A stretch of 64,000 nucleotides of DNA from JACCTU01 sp963700495 (GTDB lineage Bacteria > Actinomycetota > Thermoleophilia > Gaiellales > Gaiellaceae). Shown here piece after piece: positions 58,230 through 64,000 of this stretch (the stretch's first letter is position 1; each line of letters begins with the position of its first letter). A program made the translations under genes and the position numbers. The DNA is taken from NCBI GenBank assembly GCA_963700495.1, contig CAVOXT010000001.1:62001-126000 (forward strand), written 5' to 3'. Under the pieces are notes generated by a model, which did not search any database, was not told the origin of the DNA, and saw only the letters and a program-made list of their open reading frames with translations.

Positions 58230-58361
58230 CTACGGGCCGCAGCAGTCGTCGGGCGGCAGGCCCCGGACGTCGACGCTCGAGTACGCCTCGTACGCCTCGC
58301 GCCAGTTGTGACTCGACGCCGCGCTGCGCGCGGTCTCGATGGAGTCCACTGCGTGCGCCAT
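58230..58361 (-). pseudogene. 43-codon stub resembling a LuxR/TPR regulator N-terminus
   Basis: ATG 58361 to TAG 58230-58232 encodes MAHAVDSIETARSAASSHNW then REAYEAYSSVDVRGLPPDD. The segment resembles the first TPR-like helix pair of large LuxR-family regulators (…AL..GDW.EAY.AF..VD...LPPEDLE…). It ends where the next helix should begin. Either a truncated gene or a small peptide; the ribosome site is weak. Confidence 0.35.
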
Positions 58362-58410
58362 CCGTCAATTGTCCCACCGGCTCGGTCCCCCGTCGAATTA
58401 GTCTCTCGGC

Positions 58411-58956
58411 GTGCACGCGACAGCAGAAGAGCTCGAGGCGGGTCTCGACGAGATCCTGCTCTCGCCCGCGACCGACGGAACGGTCGAGCTGATCGTGGCG
58501 CGACCGGCCGAGAACGAGCGGGAGGTGCTCCAGGAGGCCGTCCTCGACGCTGAGCAGGGTCTCGTCGGAGACTCCTGGGGAGTGCGCGGAAGCAACAGCA
58601 CCGACGACGGCGCGGCGCACCTCGGCCGGCAGCTGACGCTGATGAACGCGCACGCGGTCGCCCTCGTCGCACGAGAGCGCGAGCGGTGGGCGCTCGCCGG
58701 GGACCAGCTCTTCGTCGATCTCGATCTGAGCCTCGAGAACCTGCCCGCAGGGACGCGGCTTGCGCTCGGCTCAGCCGTGATCGAGGTGACCGATCAGCTG
58801 CACACCGGCTGCGCGAAGTTCACGGAGCGCTTCGGCTCCGCCGCGATCCGGTTCGTGAACTCGAAGCCGGGCAGGGCCCTTCGGCTGCGCGGGATGTACG
58901 CGATGGTCGTCGAAGCCGGCAGCGTGCGGCAGGGAGACCTGATCCGGAAGCTCTGA
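58411..58956 (+). CDS. MOSC domain protein
   Basis: 181 residues. RPAENEREVLQEAVLDAEQG then LVGDSW, LTLMNAHAVALVA, FVDLDLSLENLPAGTRLALG, and the conserved-Cys loop QLHTGCAKFTERFG. MOSC domains carry a sulfur on the Cys and are linked to molybdenum cofactor or sulfur transfer (YiiM-like). Starts at GTG 58411. The gene stands alone, with no MoCo genes in the window. Confidence 0.87.
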   Translation: MHATAEELEAGLDEILLSPATDGTVELIVARPAENEREVLQEAVLDAEQGLVGDSWGVRGSNSTDDGAAHLGRQLTLMNAHAVALVARERERWALAGDQLFVDLDLSLENLPAGTRLALGSAVIEVTDQLHTGCAKFTERFGSAAIRFVNSKPGRALRLRGMYAMVVEAGSVRQGDLIRKL

Positions 58957-59083
58957 GCACTGCGTATTTGGACGGGCAGGCCTAGAGCGAGGGAAAGACG
59001 GCTCCAAATCGCGTCGCGCGTTCGGCGCGGCTCTTGCGTTTGCGGGGGAAGCGCGAGATGCTCGTCGTGGGGAGAGGAGGGCA

Positions 59084-60658
59084 ATGGCGCGGACTCCGCT
59101 CGCGCACTGGTTCGAGCAGGCAGTCTCGGAGATCAGCCGCGAGGCACGGCCGGCGGCCGCCCCCGTGCGGCGAACGAACCGCCGCACATTCCTCCGCGAC
59201 GCGGGTGCTCTGGGCGTCGCGGTCGCGGGCGCTGGGACGCTCGGCCGGCTCGTGCCGGCGGCCGCTGCCTCAGACGGCCCTCGCATCGTCGTCGTAGGCG
59301 CGGGTCTCGCCGGGCTCACCTGCACCTACAGGCTGAAGCAGGCCGGCTATCGGGCCGAGCTGCACGAGGCGTCCAACCGGGTCGGCGGACGCTGCTTCAC
59401 GCTTCGCGGCGCGTTTGCCGACGGCCAGATCGGCGAGCGCGGCGGCGAGTTCATCGACACGGGCCACAAGGAGATCCGCGGGCTGGTCAAGGAGCTCGGC
59501 CTTCGTCTCGACGACGTCAATGCGGCCGAGGCGCGCGGGACCGAGCTCACCACCTACTTCGACGGCAAGCGCTACTCGGAGGCTCAGGCGACTGCGGACA
59601 TCCAGGAGCCGTGGCTGACCTGGGCTGACGACGTCGACGCGGCCGACTACCCGACGACCTTCGACAGCTTCACGGAGCGCGGCTTCGAGCTCGACCAGAT
59701 GTCGGTCGCCGAGTACCTCGACGAGACGATTCCCGGCGGTCTTCGCTCGAAGCTCGGCCAGCTCCTCGACGTCGCCTACAACATCGAGTACGGCGCCGAG
59801 ACCAACGTGCAGAGCGCGCTCAACTTCCTGTACCTGATCGCGTTCACGGAACAGGATCCGCTCGCGCTCTTCGGCGAGTCGGACGAGCGCTTCCACGTCA
59901 GGGGCGGGAACGACCAGATCGCGACCGAGCTGGCGGATCGGCTCTCCAACCAGATCACGCTCGGGTCGGAGCTCGTCGCGATCGAGAAGCGAAACGGCGC
60001 CGTGAAGCTGTCGTTCGACGAGGGGCACAGCACGAAGACGGTCACCGCGGACAAGGTCGTGCTGGCGCTGCCGTTCTCGATCCTCCGCTCCTCGGTCGAC
60101 TTCTCACGGGCCGGCTTCAAGCCGCGCAAGGTGACCGCGATCCAGGAGCTTCGGATGGGGACGAACTCGAAGCTCCACGTCCAGTTCGACAGCCGGCCGT
60201 GGGAGCGCCTCGGGTTCACCGGCGAGACGTACTCCGATCGCGGCTACCAGAGCACGTGGGAGGTGTCACGGGCACAGTCGGGCCGCTCGGGGATCCTCGT
60301 CGACTACACCGGCGGGGACGTCGGAGCGGGCTTCGGCACCGGGACGCCCGCGCAGCGCGCCTCGCAGTTCCTCCAGCAGCTCGAGCCCGTGCTGCCCGGT
60401 GTCTCGGGTCACTGGAACGGCCGCGCCGTCCGGGACTTCTGGCCCGGCAACCCGTGGTCGAAAGGCTCGTACTCCTACTGGAGGGTCGGGCAGTACACGC
60501 GCTTCGCTGGAGTCGAGAGCGAGCCGGAGGGCGACTGCCACTTCGCCGGCGAGCACACGTCTCTCAACTTCCAGGGGTTCCTGAACGGGGCCGTGGAGAG
60601 CGGCGAGCGTGCGGCAGACGAGGTCGTGCGGGCGCTCAAGCGGGCGCGCGCGGCCTGA
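59084..60658 (+). CDS. Tat-exported FAD-dependent amine oxidase
   Basis: 524 residues. A twin-arginine signal (RRTNRRTFLRDAGALGVAVA, residues about 29-48) is followed by VVVGAGLAGLTCTYRLKQAG, the FAD Rossmann loop, HEASNRVGGRCFTL, and the C-terminal FAGEHTSLNFQGFLNGAVES, the monoamine-oxidase FAD site. It oxidises a primary or secondary amine outside the cytoplasm. Putrescine or another polyamine would fit the polyamine transporter that follows, but that is inference. ATG 59084 is preceded by GAGGAGGGCA. Confidence 0.9.
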   Translation: MARTPLAHWFEQAVSEISREARPAAAPVRRTNRRTFLRDAGALGVAVAGAGTLGRLVPAAAASDGPRIVVVGAGLAGLTCTYRLKQAGYRAELHEASNRVGGRCFTLRGAFADGQIGERGGEFIDTGHKEIRGLVKELGLRLDDVNAAEARGTELTTYFDGKRYSEAQATADIQEPWLTWADDVDAADYPTTFDSFTERGFELDQMSVAEYLDETIPGGLRSKLGQLLDVAYNIEYGAETNVQSALNFLYLIAFTEQDPLALFGESDERFHVRGGNDQIATELADRLSNQITLGSELVAIEKRNGAVKLSFDEGHSTKTVTADKVVLALPFSILRSSVDFSRAGFKPRKVTAIQELRMGTNSKLHVQFDSRPWERLGFTGETYSDRGYQSTWEVSRAQSGRSGILVDYTGGDVGAGFGTGTPAQRASQFLQQLEPVLPGVSGHWNGRAVRDFWPGNPWSKGSYSYWRVGQYTRFAGVESEPEGDCHFAGEHTSLNFQGFLNGAVESGERAADEVVRALKRARAA

Positions 60659-60950
60659 CGGAGCTGCAGGTCAGGCGTCGGCGCCGCGAAGCGACGCTAC
60701 GGGACGCCGAACCTCATGACGAGGCGAGACGGCCGAGATACGGGCGGCCGCGTCGGCGCGCCTCTGCATCCTGACAAGCGGTTCCACAAGGCCCAACCGG
60801 GCTGCGATGCGATAGCGGATCACGAGACTGTTGTCGGTTGGGAGCACAGTGAGGTTGTCCCCCATTCGGCGCTATTCGACCCATTCCCCCCGAACGGCTA
60901 GGTGCATGAGAGTGCCCGGGGCACTTGACTCCGACTGGGTGAGGTGGTGA
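60659..60950. other. Intergenic region after the amine oxidase
   Basis: About 290 bases without a supportable gene. Near its end AGTGCCCGGGGCACT (about 60,911-60,925) is a 7-base hairpin, possibly part of a termination region with the stronger hairpin at 60951-60980. Confidence 0.4.
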
Positions 60951-60980
60951 GGACGCCGGAGCGGCCGTACTCCGGCGTCC
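60951..60980. terminator. 11-bp hairpin terminator between converging genes
   Basis: GGACGCCGGAG and CTCCGGCGTCC form a perfect 11-bp stem with an 8-base loop. On the plus strand it is followed by GCCTTTCTT, a weak U-tract. It is 8 bases past the stop of the minus-strand aminotransferase, so it may end both transcripts. Confidence 0.65.
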
Positions 60981-60987
60981 GCCTTTC

Positions 60988-62370
60988 TTAGAGCTGTTTT
61001 CCGGCTTCGGCGAGCACGTCGCCGAGGATGCCGACGATCTCGTCGAACTCCGGCTGGCCCGCGACGAGCGGCGGTGAGATCTGCAGGACCGGGTCGCCGC
61101 GGTCGTCGGCGCGGCAGATCAGGCCCTTCTCGAAGAGGCGGTTCGAGAGGAAGCCGCGCAGCAGCGATTCGCACTCCTCCTCGCTGAACGTCTCGCGGGT
61201 CTCCTTGTTCTTGACGAGCTCGATCGCGTAGAAGAACCCCGCGCCGCGGAGATCGCCGCAGATCGGAAGCTCGAGCAGCTGCGCGAGGGTCTCGCGGAAG
61301 GGCTGCTCGTTCTCGTGCACGTGCTCGACGATCCGCTCGCGCTTCATGATCTCGATGTTCTTCAACGCGATCGCGCACATGACGGGGTGGCCGCCGAACG
61401 TCATCCCGTGAGCGAACGACTGCGTCTCCTGGACGAACGGCTCGAGCACGCTGTCGGTCGCGATCACCGCGCCGATCGCGGCGTACGCGGAGGAGAGCCC
61501 CTTCGCGCAGGTCACCAGGTCGGGCTTGATGTCGTAGCGCTCCGAGCCGAACCACGAGCCGATGCGCCCGAAGCCGGTGATCACCTCGTCGGCGCAGAGC
61601 AGGATCCCGTAGCGGTCGCAGAGCTCGCGGACGCCCTGGAAGTAGCCGGCGGGCGGCGTGAACGCACCGCCCGCGTTCTGCACCGGCTCCATGATCACCA
61701 TCGCGATCGTGTCCGGCCCTTCCGCGCTGATCGTCTCCTCGAGATCGTCGAGGAGGAAGCTCGTGAACTGCTCCTCCGTCTCCTCGATCGGCCGGTGGTA
61801 GCGATTCGTATTCCTCACGTGGAACGCGCCGGGGACGAGGGGCTCGAAGGGCGCACGGAGTGCGGGGATCCCGTTGATCGAGAGCGCCCCCATCGTCGTA
61901 CCGTGGTACGCGACGTTGCGCGCGATCGCCTTGTGACGTCGCTCGCCGCGGAGCGAGTGGTACTGGCGCGCGAGCTTCCACGCGGCCTCGACGGCCTCGG
62001 ATCCTCCCGAGACGAAGAACACGCGGTTGAGGTCGCCCGGGGCGAGGTCGGCGACGACGCCGGCGAGCTCGATCGCGCGCGGGTGCGCGTACGACCAGTT
62101 CGTGTAGAACGGCAGCTCGCGCATCTGCTCGTGCGCGGCCTGCCCGACCTCGTCGCCGTACGAGTAGCCGATGTTGACCGCGAACAGGCCGGCGAGCGCG
62201 TCGAGGTACCGGCGTCCGGTCGAGTCCTCGAGGTAGCAGCCCTCCCCGCGGACGATGATCGGGATGTCGCTGTCCCGGTAGGCGGACATACGCGTGAAGT
62301 GCATCCAGAGGTGATCTCGCGCCCCCTGCTGGAGCTCGTCGTGCGAGAGGCCCGTGACGGGGGCGCTCAT
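60988..62370 (-). CDS. Class III PLP aminotransferase (polyamine/omega-amino acid type)
   Basis: 460 residues. VFFVSGGSEAVEAAWKLARQ, AYHGTTMGALSINGIPALR, VIMEPVQNAGGAFTPPAGYF, LLCADEVITGFGRIGSWFGS and LVTCAKGLSSAYAAIGAVIA with the cofactor Lys, then FAHGMTFGGHPVMCAIALKN. This is the omega-transaminase pattern of putrescine or beta-alanine:pyruvate type enzymes. The start overlaps the potC stop (ATGA), so uptake and transamination are coupled. It removes an amino group from imported putrescine or a related amine (inferred substrate). Confidence 0.93.
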   Translation of the reverse strand: MSAPVTGLSHDELQQGARDHLWMHFTRMSAYRDSDIPIIVRGEGCYLEDSTGRRYLDALAGLFAVNIGYSYGDEVGQAAHEQMRELPFYTNWSYAHPRAIELAGVVADLAPGDLNRVFFVSGGSEAVEAAWKLARQYHSLRGERRHKAIARNVAYHGTTMGALSINGIPALRAPFEPLVPGAFHVRNTNRYHRPIEETEEQFTSFLLDDLEETISAEGPDTIAMVIMEPVQNAGGAFTPPAGYFQGVRELCDRYGILLCADEVITGFGRIGSWFGSERYDIKPDLVTCAKGLSSAYAAIGAVIATDSVLEPFVQETQSFAHGMTFGGHPVMCAIALKNIEIMKRERIVEHVHENEQPFRETLAQLLELPICGDLRGAGFFYAIELVKNKETRETFSEEECESLLRGFLSNRLFEKGLICRADDRGDPVLQISPPLVAGQPEFDEIVGILGDVLAEAGKQL

Positions 62371-63197
62371 CCGGTGCCCTTTCGCCGCTGCATCAGAACA
62401 TTGGCGAGCATCAGAGCGAGCGCGACGCCGAAGATGGCTGTCCCGATCACGTTCACCTGCGGTGGGGCGCCGACGCGTGCCGCGCCCCACACGAAGAGCG
62501 GGAACGTCACCTCGGAGCCGGAGTTGAAGTACGTGATCACGAAGTCGTCGACGGAAAGTGCGAACGTCAGCAGGAGCCCGGCGAGAATCGCGGGTGCAAT
62601 TAGCGGCAGCGTGACCTTTCGGAACGTCGTCCAACCGTTCGCACCGAGATCCATCGCAGCCTCCTCGAGGTGCCGGTCGAATCCAACGAGCCGCGCCTTC
62701 ACGGTCACGACGACGTAGGAGATGTTGAACATGATGTGCGCGATCAGGATCGTCAGGAAACCTGTCGCAAACTGAATCGTCAGGAACAGCGTCAGGAGCG
62801 AGGCGCCGAGCACGATCTCCGGGGTCGACATCGGCAGGAAGATCATGAAGTTGGTCGTGCTGCGTCCGTGGAAGCGGTAGCGGACCAGGGCGAGCGCGAT
62901 CAGCGTGCCGAGCGTCGTCGCGATCAAGCTCGAGAGCAGCGCGATCTGGAGGGACAGGCTCATGGCGTCGACGAGGCCCGGCACGCCGTTCCAGTTGCGC
63001 CAGTTGTCGAGCGTGAAGCCCTGCCACGTGTAGTTGAAGCGCCCCGCCGGGTCGTTGAACGAGAAGGCGATCACGACCGAGATCGGAAGCAGCAGGTAGA
63101 TGAACGCGAGCATCGCGTAGACCGTCAGCACGTGCCGCTTGACGGCGCCCCACGAGCGCGTCCAGACCGCGGCTCTCGGTGCGGCGTAGGCAGTCAT
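62367..63197 (-). CDS. potC: Spermidine/putrescine ABC transporter permease PotC
   Basis: 276 residues, six spans. PISVVIAFSFNDPAGRFNYT and WQGFTLDNWRNW are the PotC opening. The ATPase-contact EAA loop is EEAAMDLGANGWTTFRKV, then LPLIAPAILAGLLLTFALSV and DDFVITYFNSG. Inner-membrane half of a polyamine importer with PotB. Both starts and stops overlap (GTGA/ATGA) within the operon. Confidence 0.93.
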   Translation of the reverse strand: MTAYAAPRAAVWTRSWGAVKRHVLTVYAMLAFIYLLLPISVVIAFSFNDPAGRFNYTWQGFTLDNWRNWNGVPGLVDAMSLSLQIALLSSLIATTLGTLIALALVRYRFHGRSTTNFMIFLPMSTPEIVLGASLLTLFLTIQFATGFLTILIAHIMFNISYVVVTVKARLVGFDRHLEEAAMDLGANGWTTFRKVTLPLIAPAILAGLLLTFALSVDDFVITYFNSGSEVTFPLFVWGAARVGAPPQVNVIGTAIFGVALALMLANVLMQRRKGTG

Positions 63198-64000
63198 CCC
63201 GTCAGCTTCTCCGAGCCGAGCACCTTCGCGTACAGGAGCACGCCGATCAGGATCGTCGCCATCAGGACGAACGAGAGCGCGGCGGCGGCGGGATAGTCGA
63301 TCAGCTCGAGGAACTTCGACTGGATCACGTTGCCGATCATGTGCTGCTGCGGCGTCCCGAGCAGCTGCGCGTTGATGAAGTCACCTGCTGCGGGAATGAA
63401 GGTGAGCAGCGTTCCCGCGAACACTCCTGGGAGCGAAAGCGGCAGCGTCACGCGCAGGAACGCCTGCGTGCTGCTCGAGTAGAGGTCCTTGGACGCCTCG
63501 ATCAGCCGCGGGTCGATCTGCTCGAGCGCGACGTAGAGCGGCAGCGCCATGAACGGGAGGAAGTTGTAGGTGAGCCCGGTGACCACCGCCACCGACGTGG
63601 CAAGCAGGCGGCCGTCCTCGCCGAGGATGTGCAGCGTCCGCAGCGTCTGGACGATGAATCCCTGGTCGGCGAGGATCGTCTGCCACGCGAGCGTCCTGAT
63701 CAGGTACGTGACGAAGAAGGGCGCGATGATCGCAAGCAGGAGCAGGTTCTTCCACTGCCCGCCCCGGAAGGCGATCCAGTACACGAGCGGGTAGCTGATC
63801 AGGAGCGCGAGCACCGTCGCCAGCCCCGCGTAGACGAACGAACGGATCAGGAACTCGTGGTACGTCGAGATCGCGTCGACGTAGTTCGAGAACTCCCAGG
63901 TGAACTCGTAGCCGAAGTCGAACGACCCGGACTGGAGCGACTGGTAGCCGAGGAACCCGAGCGGAGTCAGGAAGAAGACCGCGAGCCAGATCAGCCCCGG
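63194..64000 (-). CDS. potB: Spermidine/putrescine ABC transporter permease PotB (5' end outside the window)
   Basis: The frame is open to the right edge: LIWLAVFFLTPLGFLGYQSL, VYAGLATVLALLISYPLVYW, FFVTYLIRTLAWQTILADQG and the EAA loop IEASKDLYSSSTQAFLRV, then DFINAQLLGTPQQHMIGNVI. Matches PotB; the N-terminal 20-30 residues are missing. It overlaps potC by GTGA. The ATPase and binding protein presumably lie beyond the window. Confidence 0.92.
   Translation of the reverse strand, partial: PGLIWLAVFFLTPLGFLGYQSLQSGSFDFGYEFTWEFSNYVDAISTYHEFLIRSFVYAGLATVLALLISYPLVYWIAFRGGQWKNLLLLAIIAPFFVTYLIRTLAWQTILADQGFIVQTLRTLHILGEDGRLLATSVAVVTGLTYNFLPFMALPLYVALEQIDPRLIEASKDLYSSSTQAFLRVTLPLSLPGVFAGTLLTFIPAAGDFINAQLLGTPQQHMIGNVIQSKFLELIDYPAAAALSFVLMATILIGVLLYAKVLGSEKLTG

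Overview
The window is about 70% GC, high-GC actinobacterial DNA. Dense overlapping genes, GTG/TTG starts, two-repeat Ig-like secreted proteins, DUF4389 proteins and F420/MMPL-type genes suggest class Thermoleophilia (Gaiellales/Solirubrobacterales-like). The class is an inference; no rRNA is present. It holds about 60 recognisable genes, two tRNAs, several tRNA scars and repeats, and no CRISPR array or complete insertion sequence.

Layout. 1-4.7 kb: a broken, edge-truncated flavin disulfide reductase, tRNA-Val, a PIG-L deacetylase, purU, a vanillyl-alcohol-oxidase-family flavoenzyme and tRNA-Glu. 4.7-11.4 kb: an accessory segment bounded by two 34-bp copies of a tRNA 3' end. It carries gene remnants, a 135-bp repeat in two copies, a duplicated 125-bp leader and small stress or detoxification genes. 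It runs into a DGPF/YCII protein plus ECF42-type sigma factor pair that has a matching promoter candidate. 11.4-19 kb: a rifampicin phosphotransferase (two frameshifts), a DUF4389 membrane protein, an MMPL exporter and a gene stub ending in another tRNA 3' scar. 19-28 kb: a CYTH-Ppx/GppA fusion, a phospholipase D, large membrane proteins and an Ig-repeat secreted protein. 28-34 kb: an FtsH-like protease with extra insertions and an overlapping membrane partner, a CDF cation exporter, and a sigma factor fused to a zinc finger, a membrane span and an extracellular CARDB domain.

34-39 kb is a four-gene overlapping chain: SDR, amylo-alpha-1,6-glucosidase, GT4 glycosyltransferase and MATE exporter. 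39-45 kb holds transsulfuration genes (cystathionine beta-synthase and a cystathionine gamma-synthase/lyase), a YcaQ-like protein, a methyltransferase and a DisA-N (c-di-AMP synthase-like) protein. 45.5-54 kb is a split purine cluster (purL-purF, then purM-purN-purH) with ctaG, a small membrane protein and a striking 170-bp palindromic element between the two halves. 54-61 kb is housekeeping and signalling (DMT transporter, GNAT, kelch protein, glyoxalase, ANTAR regulator, MOSC, Tat-exported amine oxidase). 61-64 kb is the start of a polyamine operon (class III aminotransferase, potC, potB).

Many genes between 0 and 48.7 kb, and nearly all from 34 to 44.4 kb, carry one- or two-base frameshifts, while total lengths, active-site motifs and 4-bp gene overlaps stay intact. 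From 48.7 to 64 kb there are none. I read most of these as consensus errors rather than true pseudogenes, and I give whole-gene coordinates across the frameshifts.
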